Position numbers and translations under genes: made by a program
In this document: positions 45,719 to 54,981 of the stretch, in pieces
Layout of the letters: each line of letters opens with the position of its first letter
How positions within the stretch are numbered: the stretch's first letter is position 1
The notes under the pieces: model-generated
The model's database searches: none
Told to the model about the DNA's origin: nothing
What the model saw: only the letters and a program-made list of their open reading frames with translations
From: Pseudoalteromonas prydzensis
Lineage (GTDB): Bacteria > Pseudomonadota > Gammaproteobacteria > Enterobacterales > Alteromonadaceae
Assembly: GCF_001661495.1 (NCBI RefSeq)
Contig: NZ_BDDT01000003.1
Coordinates: forward strand, 248,001 to 312,000
Direction of reading: 5' to 3'
DNA length: 64,000 nt

Positions 45719-47293
45719 TTAGCTTCTTGGTTCGGTTCTAAGTCCTAACAGTAAGCTTACACACATCATTAATAGTACAATCGTGAATGGTAAGCCTGTG
45801 GACACGGCACCGGCTTGCAGTGCCTCCATCGCTTTCGTTCCACCTACCCAAAGTAGTGTTGCTGCTATGGCGCCTTCAACCGTCGCCCAAAAAATGCGTT
45901 GTGGTACTGGCGCATCAACTTTACCACCAGCAGTGATCGAATCAATAACTAATGACCCTGAATCTGACGAGGTAATAAAGAATACCAATACTAGAACAAC
46001 CGCAGTGAATGACAGTAACTTAGCCATTGGTAATTCATCAAACATTTCAAACATCGCCAGTGGTACTTGCGTTAATCCTTCGGTACCAAGTTTACCAACC
46101 CCATTAATGACTTGATCAATTGCAATACCGCCATAAATTGACATCCACAGTATCGTGACCATAGTTGGAATAAGCAATACCGCAATTAAAAACTCACGGA
46201 TAGTACGCCCCTCAGATACACGTGCGATAAACATACCAACAAATGGAGACCAAGAGATCCACCAAGCCCAGTAGAACACAGTCCAACCGTGCATCCAGGT
46301 TTCATCTTCGCGGCCATGCGGGTTACTTAACGGAATAATGTTTTCAATATAGCCCATTACTGTGGTTGGAATGTTGCCTACAGACGCTGCAAAGCCAACT
46401 AATAAAACGAACATTAGCAAGGCAAAGGCAATCAACATATTAATATTACTGAGTAGCTTTACGCCGCCATCAATACCGCGTACTACCGAAATAATCGCTA
46501 ATAAGGTGACGACGGATATAACTATAATTTGTAAACCAACACCGGATTCAATACCAAATACATGGTCTATACCCGCTGAGGCTTGTTGCGCACCTAAGCC
46601 GAGGGAAGTTGCTAAACCAAATAACGTCGCCAGTACTGCTAAAATATCAATGACGTGACCTGGCCAACCCCATGTTCTGTCACCTAAAATGGGATAGAAA
46701 ATAGAGCGGATAGAAAGCGGTAAACCTTTATTATATGTAAAAAAGGCCAATGACAACGCAACAACGGCATAAATAGCCCAAGGGTGTAGTCCCCAGTGAA
46801 ACATGGTCGCGCCCATGGCAAGTTTTGCAGCTTCAGGCGTATTAGGTGTGACATTGAGTGGCGTTTCATACCAACCGGTGTAGTAGGCGACGGGCTCTGC
46901 AACCCCCCAGAACATTAAACCTATACCCATACCCGCAGCAAACAGCATTGCCATCCATGAAAGACGTGAATGAGTAGGGCGCGCGCTTACACCACCTAAT
47001 CTAATTTTCCCGTAAGGCGAGAAAATTAAACCGATGCAGAATAATAAAAAAATATTAGCAGACCACATCAAAAAGCTATCAAATGTATTAATGATGTCGA
47101 ATTTGATCCCATCTAGCATTGCTTTTGCTGAGTCAGGATCACTAATTAACACTGCGATTAAAAAAATTAAAACTAAGCCAGCACTGGTACCAAAAACTGG
47201 ATTATGTACATCAAATCCCCATTTCTGAATATTATCCTGGCCTACCGTATAGTCCGTATTATCAATACTATATTTGTCATGATTATCACTCAT
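45719..47293 (-). CDS. BCCT family betaine/choline/carnitine transporter
   Basis: A 524-residue, 12-TM secondary transporter. Signature segments are MGIGLMFWGVAEPVAYY, FHWGLHPWAIYAVVALSLAFF with the aromatic box, and WTVFYWAWWISWSPFVGMFIARVSEGRTIREF. The C-terminal tail after the last helix (LRTEPRS) is very short compared with the osmosensory tails of BetP, so osmotic activation by that tail is unlikely. The exact substrate (betaine, choline, carnitine or DMSP) cannot be decided. Single gene, convergent with the exonuclease and divergent from egtB. Confidence 0.92.
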   Translation of the reverse strand: MSDNHDKYSIDNTDYTVGQDNIQKWGFDVHNPVFGTSAGLVLIFLIAVLISDPDSAKAMLDGIKFDIINTFDSFLMWSANIFLLFCIGLIFSPYGKIRLGGVSARPTHSRLSWMAMLFAAGMGIGLMFWGVAEPVAYYTGWYETPLNVTPNTPEAAKLAMGATMFHWGLHPWAIYAVVALSLAFFTYNKGLPLSIRSIFYPILGDRTWGWPGHVIDILAVLATLFGLATSLGLGAQQASAGIDHVFGIESGVGLQIIVISVVTLLAIISVVRGIDGGVKLLSNINMLIAFALLMFVLLVGFAASVGNIPTTVMGYIENIIPLSNPHGREDETWMHGWTVFYWAWWISWSPFVGMFIARVSEGRTIREFLIAVLLIPTMVTILWMSIYGGIAIDQVINGVGKLGTEGLTQVPLAMFEMFDELPMAKLLSFTAVVLVLVFFITSSDSGSLVIDSITAGGKVDAPVPQRIFWATVEGAIAATLLWVGGTKAMEALQAGAVSTGLPFTIVLLMMCVSLLLGLRTEPRS

Positions 47294-47642
47294 GAATAAG
47301 CCTCTTTTGTTAAATTTCCGTTTGTTTTAATGGTTTGAGCAGCGATCCCGAACAGGATTATTACTTCGTAGACAAACTAAAAATAGCAGTTAGTATTATG
47401 CTAAAGTGTAGAAGTAATCGTCAAAATGTAAACCTAGATTATTCGTAAACCGCTGAATTATAGCCATTACGGTAATGAATAGCTTACAGGATCGTTTTCG
47501 TGCTGTCATGATGATGAGGAAAAATAAGCAATAATCACTAATTTAATATCCAACTCTAATTAATATTTCATCTAAGTGTCACTTAAATGCCTTTTAACTA
47601 AACTTAAACTATAGTTAATACAGCTAGTTTGTGAGGGATAAT
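47294..47642. other. Divergent BCCT / egtB control region
   Basis: 349 bp with no gene. It must hold promoters for the transporter (minus) and egtBD (plus). It is A/T rich. I see no convincing operator or riboswitch. Confidence 0.5.
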
Positions 47643-48827
47643 ATGATAGCAAAGGATACTCAAGCGCTTTTGCTCTACTTTAAGAAAGTAAGGCGGGATT
47701 CAGAGCAATTAATTAGCAGCCTCAGTGTTGAAGATTGCCAGCTTCAAGCAATGCCAGATGTCAGCCCAATGAAGTGGCATCTGGCACACACCACATGGTT
47801 CTTTGAAACTTTCTTATTAATACCGCACCTTACTAATTACTGTATTTTTAATGCCGAATTTAAGGTGCTATTTAACTCTTACTATAATGGTGTTGGAGAG
47901 CAGTTTAGCCGCGCTTATCGAGGGACGTTGTCACGACCAAGCTTAAACGCAGTGCTTGAGTACCGTCGTTATGTTGACCAAGCAATGGCTGAATTGCTAA
48001 CAAGTGATAATGGCTTAGAAGAGATTGTTGAACTTGGCATTAATCATGAGCAACAACACCAAGAGCTGATGTTAATGGATATTAAATATAACTTTGCATT
48101 TAATCCATTGTTCCCAGCTTATCATCAATCAAAAGTAGCAACTGCGAACAAGGCCCCAATCGAATTTGTGCAATTTAAAGAGTCTATTATCACTGTAGGC
48201 GCAGCATTAGACGCACACTTTTCTTATGATAACGAGCGGCCAAACCACCAAGTGTTGATACACCCATTTAGTTTAGCAAATCGATTGGTGACAAATGGTG
48301 AATACCTCGAATTTATAAATCAGCAGGGCTATCAACAATCCAGCCACTGGTTAAGTGATGGCTGGAACTATATTCAAAAAGAGCAGCTAACACAGCCTCT
48401 ATATTGGCATTTTATAAACGAAGAATGGTTTGAGTTTACTTTAAATGGTTTACAACCGTTGGATCTCAACGCTGCTGTCACTCATGTGAGTTATTATGAA
48501 GCGTATGCTTATGCAAATTTTGCAAATGCGAGGCTGCCAACTGAGTTCGAGTGGGAATACGCGGCTCAACAACCCGATACACTTCTACAACTAAGTGATA
48601 GCGGCTGGCAGTGGACAAACAGTGCTTATTTGCCTTATCCCGGCTTCAAACCTATCAGTGGTGTCGCAGGTGAATACAATGGCAAGTTTATGAGTAATCA
48701 AATGGTACTGCGTGGTGGCTGTCAATTTACACCAAACAATCATTCACGCAGCACATATCGAAATTTTTATTATCCACATCAAGCGTGGATGCAAAGTAGT
48801 ATAAGACTTGCGAGGGATAGCGAATGA
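47643..48827 (+). CDS. egtB: Ergothioneine biosynthesis protein EgtB (iron-dependent sulfoxide synthase)
   Basis: EgtB joins a thiol donor to trimethylhistidine (hercynine) using Fe(II) and O2. It has 394 residues. The DinB-like N-terminal domain holds the iron-binding His in HLAHTTWFFE (H46) and HEQQHQ (H135, H139). The C-terminal FGE-like domain carries the PLANRLVTNGEYLEF-type and MVLRGGCQFTP segments. It is too short to be OvoA (about 700 with a fused methyltransferase). ATG 47643 has a GAGGG about 5 nt upstream. It overlaps egtD by 4 nt. Confidence 0.9.
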   Translation: MIAKDTQALLLYFKKVRRDSEQLISSLSVEDCQLQAMPDVSPMKWHLAHTTWFFETFLLIPHLTNYCIFNAEFKVLFNSYYNGVGEQFSRAYRGTLSRPSLNAVLEYRRYVDQAMAELLTSDNGLEEIVELGINHEQQHQELMLMDIKYNFAFNPLFPAYHQSKVATANKAPIEFVQFKESIITVGAALDAHFSYDNERPNHQVLIHPFSLANRLVTNGEYLEFINQQGYQQSSHWLSDGWNYIQKEQLTQPLYWHFINEEWFEFTLNGLQPLDLNAAVTHVSYYEAYAYANFANARLPTEFEWEYAAQQPDTLLQLSDSGWQWTNSAYLPYPGFKPISGVAGEYNGKFMSNQMVLRGGCQFTPNNHSRSTYRNFYYPHQAWMQSSIRLARDSE

Positions 48828-49798
48828 GTCACCTTACAGCGGTAGCAAATAAAAACGTTTTAGATCAGCAATTTTTAAATGATGTTTTAAATGGCTTAAC
48901 ACAGCAACAAAAGTCGCTACCTTGCAAATATTTCTATGATGATAGAGGGGCTGCGTTATTTGAGCAAATCACTGGCGTTAGTGAATATTATGTCACACGG
49001 ACTGAGCTGAGTATTTTAGATAAGCATTCTCATGCGATTGCTCAATTATTACCACAAGATATCTCGATCATCGAGCCTGGTTGTGGCTCTGGAAAAAAAG
49101 TGGCTTATTTGCTTGCTCATTTAGTCAATGTAAAAACCTTTGTTCCTTTTGAAATCTCCAAAGAGATGCTTAATTATTCCTTAGCGCACTTATCACCGCT
49201 TTTTCCTGAACTGGTTATCTCGCCACTGTTGGGGGATTTCACCCACAGTCAGATGGTTAAGCAATTGGCAAAAAAATCTGCTTTGGTAGATCAAACAAAC
49301 CTAGTTTATTTTCCTGGCTCTACACTGGGTAACTTTGCACCCGTTCAGGCCATTGAAATTTTGCAAAACTTCCACCGTTTATGTGGCATCAATGGTTATG
49401 TTTTAATTGGTATAGATTTAGTTAAGGACCGCCAAGTACTGCTTAATGCTTACGATGATAAGGCGGGAGTCACTGCTTCATTTAATAAAAACATGTTATT
49501 GCGCATTAATAAAGAGCTAAATGGGACATTTGAACTGGATAATTTCACTCATCAATCTCGCTTTAATGAACAACAAAGCCGGATTGAAATGCATCTTGTC
49601 AGTAACTGCACGCAACGCATTTTTATAAATAATGTTGAAGTGAATTTTAAACAAGGCGAAAGTATCCATACCGAAAATTCTCATAAATACACATTAACGG
49701 CGTTCGAGCTTTTAGCAAAACAGGCGAACTTGAAGTTAGAACATACTTGGTGTGATGATAATGATTATTTTGCACTGTGTTTATTGCGCCCCTGTTAA
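48824..49798 (+). CDS. egtD: L-histidine N-alpha-methyltransferase EgtD
   Basis: It makes hercynine from His with three S-adenosylmethionine. It has 324 residues, as expected. CKYFYDDRGAALFEQITGVSEYYVTRTE (about 27-54) is the EgtD signature. The SAM-binding segment is IIEPGCGSGKKVAYLL, and FPGSTLGNFAP follows. It is second in egtBD (4-nt overlap). No egtA, egtC or egtE gene is present, as in species that use a two-gene pathway with cysteine as donor. Confidence 0.93.
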   Translation: MSHLTAVANKNVLDQQFLNDVLNGLTQQQKSLPCKYFYDDRGAALFEQITGVSEYYVTRTELSILDKHSHAIAQLLPQDISIIEPGCGSGKKVAYLLAHLVNVKTFVPFEISKEMLNYSLAHLSPLFPELVISPLLGDFTHSQMVKQLAKKSALVDQTNLVYFPGSTLGNFAPVQAIEILQNFHRLCGINGYVLIGIDLVKDRQVLLNAYDDKAGVTASFNKNMLLRINKELNGTFELDNFTHQSRFNEQQSRIEMHLVSNCTQRIFINNVEVNFKQGESIHTENSHKYTLTAFELLAKQANLKLEHTWCDDNDYFALCLLRPC

Positions 49799-49802
49799 AA
49801 GG

Positions 49803-50630
49803 TTAATAAAGTCTCACACACTGATTTTTTAATTGGTAATTTATTACAGCGCCGTTTATGGATGCTTGAAAAAGTGCGCCTTTATATTCTGTGTTTAGCT
49901 GTTTAATAAGCGGCGCAAGCACACTTAACGCAGATCCTGTTGCCTGATCTTCTGCTATGCCATAGTAAGGAGCAAAATATCGAAATGAGAAGCAGCCGTT
50001 ATGGGGATTTTGTTGAAGAACAATAACAGCATTGGGGTAGTTTGTTAATTCTGTCACTCTTACATCAAGTTCTTTAAGTGGATGCTCAGTATTAATTAAA
50101 ACAGTGGTATACCCATGTTTACTGGTTGTTGCATAGCTTTGCAGGAACGGCGTTTTAATCGCCATTTCGATGGCGTGCACAGGGGCAATTTTTTCGCTGT
50201 TTATGGCAGTTAATTCAAGCTGTAAGTTATTAATACTGGATTGTATTTTAAAAATTTCACCCGTTAATGAATAAAATTGACGAGGTGAATTACCTTGATA
50301 TTTTTTTAAATACAAAGCAGCTGCTAGGGTACCGTGACCACAACGCTTTATTTCATTGTGTTGGTTGAACCAACGGATACTGCAGCTAGGGCTTTTAATT
50401 TCAGTTTCTTTCAAAAATACAGTGGCGCTGTGATGAGTATGGTTTGCGATACGCTGCATCATAAAACGGCTTAAGCCAGATTTATAAATAACGATCAGTG
50501 CCGATGAGCCTTTATTGTGGGGAGGATTATCAAAAACAGTTTGTTCAGCAAACACCTGCACAAAGCGCGGGGCTTTATGCAGGTATCTAGGTAATAATTG
50601 CGTAAAATTATTACTTTTGCTTATAGGCAT
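49803..50630 (-). CDS. PhzF-like isomerase-family protein with altered active site
   Basis: A 275-residue member of the PhzF/diaminopimelate-epimerase-like fold. The GHGTLAAA motif (RCGHGTLAAALYL) and FRYFAPYYGIAEDQATGSALSVLAPL near the C-terminus match PhzF proteins. The usual catalytic Glu of the SET motif is replaced by Ala (HHSATVFLKE, A69), so classic isomerase chemistry is doubtful. It starts at ATG 50630, overlapping the asnB end by 20 nt, which suggests coupling. The upstream frame to 50843 is inside asnB and unconserved. Confidence 0.8.
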   Translation of the reverse strand: MPISKSNNFTQLLPRYLHKAPRFVQVFAEQTVFDNPPHNKGSSALIVIYKSGLSRFMMQRIANHTHHSATVFLKETEIKSPSCSIRWFNQHNEIKRCGHGTLAAALYLKKYQGNSPRQFYSLTGEIFKIQSSINNLQLELTAINSEKIAPVHAIEMAIKTPFLQSYATTSKHGYTTVLINTEHPLKELDVRVTELTNYPNAVIVLQQNPHNGCFSFRYFAPYYGIAEDQATGSALSVLAPLIKQLNTEYKGALFQASINGAVINYQLKNQCVRLY

Positions 50631-52281
50631 CGTTATGGATACCAGCAGCGCGACCTGATGGATCAGCATTATTTTGAAATGATGCATCCCATAACAGTGC
50701 TTCAGGGGTAGAGCAGGCAACTGATTTACCATGCGGTACACATTTCGCTGGCGCGTCGCCTGGAAAGTGCGATTCAAAAATGCTGCGATAAAAATACGCC
50801 TCTTTAGAATCCGGTGTGTTGATCGGATACTTAAATTTTGCATTTTCTAAATCTTGGTCACTTACTTGCTCAGCAACGTATTCTTTTAATGTGTCGATCC
50901 AGCTGTAGCCAACGCCATCAGAGAACTGCTCTTTTTGACGCCAAAGTACTTCATCTGGTAAATAACCTTCAAAGCCTTCACGTAAAATATGTTTTTCAAT
51001 TTTACCGTTGCCACACATTTTTCCTTCTGGGTTAATGCGCATAGCCACATCAACAAACTCTTTATCAAGGAACGGCACTCGGGCTTCAACACCCCAGGCT
51101 GCCATTGATTTATTCGCTCGTAAGCAATCAAACATGTGCAGTTTAGACACTTTACGGTTTAGCTCTTCATGGAATTCTTGTGCATTAGGGGCTTTATGGA
51201 AATACAAGTAGCCGCCAAATAACTCATCGGCACCTTCACCAGAGAGCACCATTTTGATACCCATAGCTTTAATTTGACGCGCCATAAGGTACATTGGTGT
51301 TGAGGCACGAATAGTTGTCACATCGTAGGTTTCAATGTGATAAATCACCTCACGCAGTGCATCAATACCTTCTTGAATTGTAAAATGGATAGGGTGATGA
51401 ACCGTACCAATCATATCAGCTACTTTCTGTGCTGCGGCTAAATCGGGTGAACCTTCAAGACCGACTGAGAAAGAATGCAGTTTTGGCCACCATGCATCAC
51501 TTTCGTCATTATCTTCAATACGTTTAGCGGCAAATCGTTGCGTGATTGCTGAGATAACCGATGAATCTAAACCACCTGACAACAACACGCCATAAGGTAC
51601 GTCACACATTAATTGACGTTTAACGGCGGCTTCAAGTGCTTCTTTGACGTCTTGCGCTTTTGCGTCATTATCTTTTACGGCATCAAAGCTTTGCCAATCA
51701 CGTGTGTAATAAGGACGTAGCTCACCATCTTTGCTCCATAAAAAATGTCCTGGAGGGAATTCTTCAATGTGTTTACAAATAGGCGATAATGCTTTTAATT
51801 CTGAGGCAACATAAAAGTTACCATGCTCATCGTGGCCAGTATAAAGTGGAATAATACCAATATGGTCACGGCCAATTAAATAAGCATCTTGCTCTTCATC
51901 ATATAAACAAAAAGCAAAAATACCGTTTAGGTCGTCTAAAAACTCAGGGCCTTTTTGTTTGTATAACGCTAAGATAACTTCACAATCTGATTGTGTTTGA
52001 AAGGTAAAATCAGTCTCTAAATTAGCCGCTAACTCTTTGTGGTTATAAATTTCGCCATTAACCGCTAAAATATGGGTTTTTTCTGGGTTATACAAAGGTT
52101 GTGCGCCGCTTGAAACGCCAACGATGGCTAAGCGTTCATGCACTAAAATCGCTTTTTCAGATGAATATACGCCAGACCAATCGGGCCCGCGGTGACGTAA
52201 TAATTTTGACATTTCAATTGCTTGCGTACGCAATGGGGCGGGATCAGACTTTATATCTAATACACCAAAAATTGAACACAT
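50611..52281 (-). CDS. asnB: Asparagine synthase B (glutamine-hydrolysing)
   Basis: It makes asparagine from aspartate with glutamine as amide donor. It has 556 residues; E. coli AsnB has 554. The glutaminase N-terminal Cys2 (MCSIFGVLD) and RHRGPDWSG are present, and the synthetase P-loop is VLLSGGLDSSVISAI. SGEGADELFGGYLYFHKAP is the usual pyrophosphate-binding segment. Single promoter region upstream contains a 25-bp dyad. The PhzF-like gene overlaps its end by 20 nt. Confidence 0.96.
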   Translation of the reverse strand: MCSIFGVLDIKSDPAPLRTQAIEMSKLLRHRGPDWSGVYSSEKAILVHERLAIVGVSSGAQPLYNPEKTHILAVNGEIYNHKELAANLETDFTFQTQSDCEVILALYKQKGPEFLDDLNGIFAFCLYDEEQDAYLIGRDHIGIIPLYTGHDEHGNFYVASELKALSPICKHIEEFPPGHFLWSKDGELRPYYTRDWQSFDAVKDNDAKAQDVKEALEAAVKRQLMCDVPYGVLLSGGLDSSVISAITQRFAAKRIEDNDESDAWWPKLHSFSVGLEGSPDLAAAQKVADMIGTVHHPIHFTIQEGIDALREVIYHIETYDVTTIRASTPMYLMARQIKAMGIKMVLSGEGADELFGGYLYFHKAPNAQEFHEELNRKVSKLHMFDCLRANKSMAAWGVEARVPFLDKEFVDVAMRINPEGKMCGNGKIEKHILREGFEGYLPDEVLWRQKEQFSDGVGYSWIDTLKEYVAEQVSDQDLENAKFKYPINTPDSKEAYFYRSIFESHFPGDAPAKCVPHGKSVACSTPEALLWDASFQNNADPSGRAAGIHNDAYKQK

Positions 52282-52309
52282 AGTAACTCCTCATTCCTAT
52301 CATGTGTGT

Positions 52310-52334
52310 TAGTTAGGCCTAAAATACCTAACTA
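52310..52334. promoter_or_regulatory. Dyad upstream of asnB
   Basis: TAGTTAGG and CCTAACTA are perfect 8-bp arms with a 9-nt spacer, 29 nt upstream of the asnB start. It is shaped like a repressor or activator site. The binding protein is unknown. Confidence 0.45.
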
Positions 52335-52436
52335 TTCACCTTTGTTTTAACAGAAATAATTAACTAAGTCACATAGCTTTTACAATATTTTCAGAATAAT
52401 TTATGCACCACTGCGAGCATGCTTGCACCAAATTGA

Positions 52437-53105
52437 TCAATGAGTTGTGCCCGCTGCTACTTTTATATCCTGTTTTGCACTGATCGCTTCGTTGATCATC
52501 ACTTTCAATGCACTTATAACAGTGTCTTCACTCATACTGGCTGCGCCATTATGGTGCACCACTTGGCTGGGTAAATACGGAATATGAATGAAGCCACCTT
52601 TGATATGTGGTTCGTGCTGATTAATATGGTGCAACAGTCCATACATCACGTGATTACACACATAGGTCCCCGCGGTATTGGATATGATTGCTGGGATCTC
52701 AGCTTGATGTAATGCGAGTAACATGCGCTTAATTGGTAGATTTGTAAAATAAGCCGCAGGGGCATGTTCGATAACGGGTGTGTCAATCGGTTGGTTACCT
52801 GCATTGTCTTTAATACGGGCATCATCAATATTAATCGCGATACGTTCTATGCTAATTTCGCTGCGCCCACCAGCTTGACCAACGCACAATACCAAGACTG
52901 GGTGGTGCTGCTCTATCGCTTGGTATAGTAACGCTAATGAACGATTAAATTCGCAGGGTAATTCTAAAGCGATAACGCGATGTTTCGCTATCAAATTGTC
53001 GTCCAACTTGCTGACAGCTTGCCAAGAAGGGTTAATCGACTCCCCTGCAAATGGCGCAAAACCGATGATCAACACACAGGGCATACTTGATGTCAGTTTA
53101 GTCAT
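52437..53105 (-). CDS. pcp: Pyrrolidone-carboxylate peptidase Pcp
   Basis: It removes N-terminal pyroglutamate (5-oxoproline) from peptides. It has 222 residues. The catalytic Glu is in VGQAGGRSEISIERIAIN, the Cys nucleophile in SNTAGTYVCNHVMYGLL, and the His in GGFIHIPYLPSQ, in the usual order. N-terminal LIIGFAPFAGESINPSW is typical. ATG 53105 has AGGTGAT upstream. It follows pxpB-pxpC on the same strand, a logical grouping because it produces their substrate. Confidence 0.94.
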   Translation of the reverse strand: MTKLTSSMPCVLIIGFAPFAGESINPSWQAVSKLDDNLIAKHRVIALELPCEFNRSLALLYQAIEQHHPVLVLCVGQAGGRSEISIERIAINIDDARIKDNAGNQPIDTPVIEHAPAAYFTNLPIKRMLLALHQAEIPAIISNTAGTYVCNHVMYGLLHHINQHEPHIKGGFIHIPYLPSQVVHHNGAASMSEDTVISALKVMINEAISAKQDIKVAAGTTH

Positions 53106-53133
53106 TTAAAATCACCTATAGATAAAACACTAT

Positions 53134-53160
53134 CAACCGCCAACACAATGAAGGCGGTTG
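53134..53160 (-). other. Hairpin between pxpC and pcp
   Basis: CAACCGCC and GGCGGTTG form a perfect 8-bp stem with an 11-nt loop. On the minus strand it is followed by ATAGTGTTTT, so it may be a weak terminator between pxpC and pcp. Confidence 0.5.
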
Positions 53161-53231
53161 TACTTGAGCCTTTATAGCATGTTAACTGCATTTTTAAATG
53201 AATTATGGTTATTTAACTCACAACCTAGCCA

Positions 53232-54161
53232 TTAATGTTTATTTTTAAGTGCAATAGCCAGTTGCTGCAAGTGCGCATTTAGCTTGGCTTGTGCAGCATT
53301 TGCGGTTGCTAAATCGACATAGCAGAAGTTAATACTGTCACCCGGTTTTAGCTGCGCAAAATGATAAAGATCGGCACTAATTACGGTGCCAAGTAATGGG
53401 TAGCCACCGGTCGTTTGGCCATCATTAAGCAAAACAATAGGTTCACCACTTGGTGGCAATTGTATTGAGCCTGGGTTTACCGCTAATGACGGCAATGAAT
53501 GAGAATGTGCTAATTGATTAGTGTGTGCCTGCAACCTGACTCCCATACGGTTACTTTGTGGGGTCACTTGCCAACTTTTTGCACAGAATTCGTCGAGCGT
53601 AGATTGGCTCAGTAGCTGGGTATGAATACTTGGATGCAGACGAATTAGGCTACGTTTTGGTGGCGATATTGCCCCCAGCTTTGGCCAACTTTTTGAGTAT
53701 GGCGTAATAGGGATAGTATCGTTTTCTTTTAGCGCAGCGCCGGTTGTACCACCAAATCCTGCGGCTAAATCGGTCGCCCGCGAGTTCATTACACGCTCAC
53801 AATTTATGCCACCTTTAACCGCTAAATAGGCTCTAAAGCCGTTTCTAGCTGTAGCAAATGTCAGAGTTTGACCTTGTTTAACTGTGTAAGTCCAACCGGG
53901 GTAAATCGATGTATCGTCCAGTTTAGCTTGCATGTCTGTGCCAATAAGGGCAATGCTGCTATCGCAATTAAATTGCAGTTTCGCCAACCCTAATGTTATT
54001 TCAATAACGGCGTCGTTATCATCGTTATCGAGCAAACGATTTGCTATGGTCATCGCGTAGCTGTCTATTGCCCCCGATTGGGCAACACCTAAGTGACGAA
54101 AGCCAGTACGGCCTCTATCTTGAATAGTCATTAATAAACCGGGTTTTAGTACTGTGATCAT
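53232..54161 (-). CDS. pxpC: 5-oxoprolinase subunit C (biotin-dependent carboxyltransferase-like)
   Basis: With PxpB and PxpA it opens 5-oxoproline to glutamate using ATP. It has 309 residues. ITVLKPGLLMTIQDRGRTGFRHLGVAQSGAIDSYA is the family start, and LPPSGEPIVLLNDGQTTGGYPLLGTVI the C-terminal signature (AHS2 family). It starts at ATG 54161, overlapping the pxpB stop by 4 nt (ATGA). No biotin domain exists, despite the family name. Confidence 0.92.
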   Translation of the reverse strand: MITVLKPGLLMTIQDRGRTGFRHLGVAQSGAIDSYAMTIANRLLDNDDNDAVIEITLGLAKLQFNCDSSIALIGTDMQAKLDDTSIYPGWTYTVKQGQTLTFATARNGFRAYLAVKGGINCERVMNSRATDLAAGFGGTTGAALKENDTIPITPYSKSWPKLGAISPPKRSLIRLHPSIHTQLLSQSTLDEFCAKSWQVTPQSNRMGVRLQAHTNQLAHSHSLPSLAVNPGSIQLPPSGEPIVLLNDGQTTGGYPLLGTVISADLYHFAQLKPGDSINFCYVDLATANAAQAKLNAHLQQLAIALKNKH

Positions 54162-54823
54162 GATGTTGACTCCAGACAAACAAATTGCAGAGTATCGCCA
54201 GGTTGAATAACACTAGGAGGATTAGCGTGGCAGTTAAATAAACTAAAATCAGTATGGCCAATTATATGCCAACCGCCGGGAGAGTCAGCAGGGTAGATAC
54301 CAGTTTGACCTGCACCGATTGCAACAGAGCCTTTGGCAACGTGTGTACGTGGGTTTGCCCTACGAGGCGTATGCAATTGGGTGGTTAAACCATGCAAGTA
54401 AACAAAGCCTGGTTGAAACCCTAAAAACAGAACTTGATAATGAGCACTGCTGTGTTTTTCAATCACTTGTTTTGGCGTAAGGCCATGCGCATCAGCAACA
54501 AAGTCCACATCAGGACCATATTCACCGCCATAATGAGTGAGTATTTTATGATGTGCACCTTGATATTGTTGTGCGTCAATTTCGTCCCACCAGGTTGCTA
54601 AGGTAGTTTGCCATTTAGCCAGTTCATGGGTATTTAGCAAGTAAACGGTGAGCGAGTTCATTGCTGGTACAATATCAAGAAAGGCGTTACTTTCTTTACA
54701 TTGGCTCACCAATGCCCAGATCCTTTTTTGAGTCATTAAGCTGTCTTCGCTTAAGTGTGTTGCATCCAAAAACAGGCTATTGCTACTGAGTATTGAAATC
54801 GATACGGGGGCTTGTGAGTTCAT
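54158..54823 (-). CDS. pxpB: 5-oxoprolinase subunit B (AHS1 family)
   Basis: The PxpB subunit, 221 residues. The VLFLGFQPGFVYLHGLTTQLHTPRRANPRTHVAKGSVAIGAGQTGIYPADSPGGWHIIGHT region is the AHS1 signature, with the conserved PGF-Y and SPGGWH segments. It is the first gene of a pxpB-pxpC-pcp unit. The third oxoprolinase subunit, pxpA, is not here. Confidence 0.92.
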   Translation of the reverse strand: MNSQAPVSISILSSNSLFLDATHLSEDSLMTQKRIWALVSQCKESNAFLDIVPAMNSLTVYLLNTHELAKWQTTLATWWDEIDAQQYQGAHHKILTHYGGEYGPDVDFVADAHGLTPKQVIEKHSSAHYQVLFLGFQPGFVYLHGLTTQLHTPRRANPRTHVAKGSVAIGAGQTGIYPADSPGGWHIIGHTDFSLFNCHANPPSVIQPGDTLQFVCLESTS

Positions 54824-54937
54824 GGCTGATTATTTTATTAATTCTTAATCATTCCAACCTAGCACACTCAGTATTAAATGTTTACAGCAATGCGATTAGA
54901 TTGCTGGATTTTAATACTCAAGTTATTTTCTGGGGAC

Positions 54938-54972
54938 TTACGCATAAGCTTAACCTATCTGCTTATGCGTAA
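54938..54972 (-). other. Perfect 12-bp hairpin after the exported aminopeptidase
   Basis: TTACGCATAAGC and GCTTATGCGTAA pair over 12 bp with an 11-nt loop, 10 nt past the aminopeptidase stop. No T-run follows on the minus strand, so it may stabilise the message end rather than terminate it. Confidence 0.5.
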
Positions 54973-54981
54973 TAACACAGC

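Noticed and set aside
50631-50843. 71-codon extension of the PhzF-like protein
   Set aside because: It lies inside asnB and has no similarity to PhzF starts; ATG 50630 fits.
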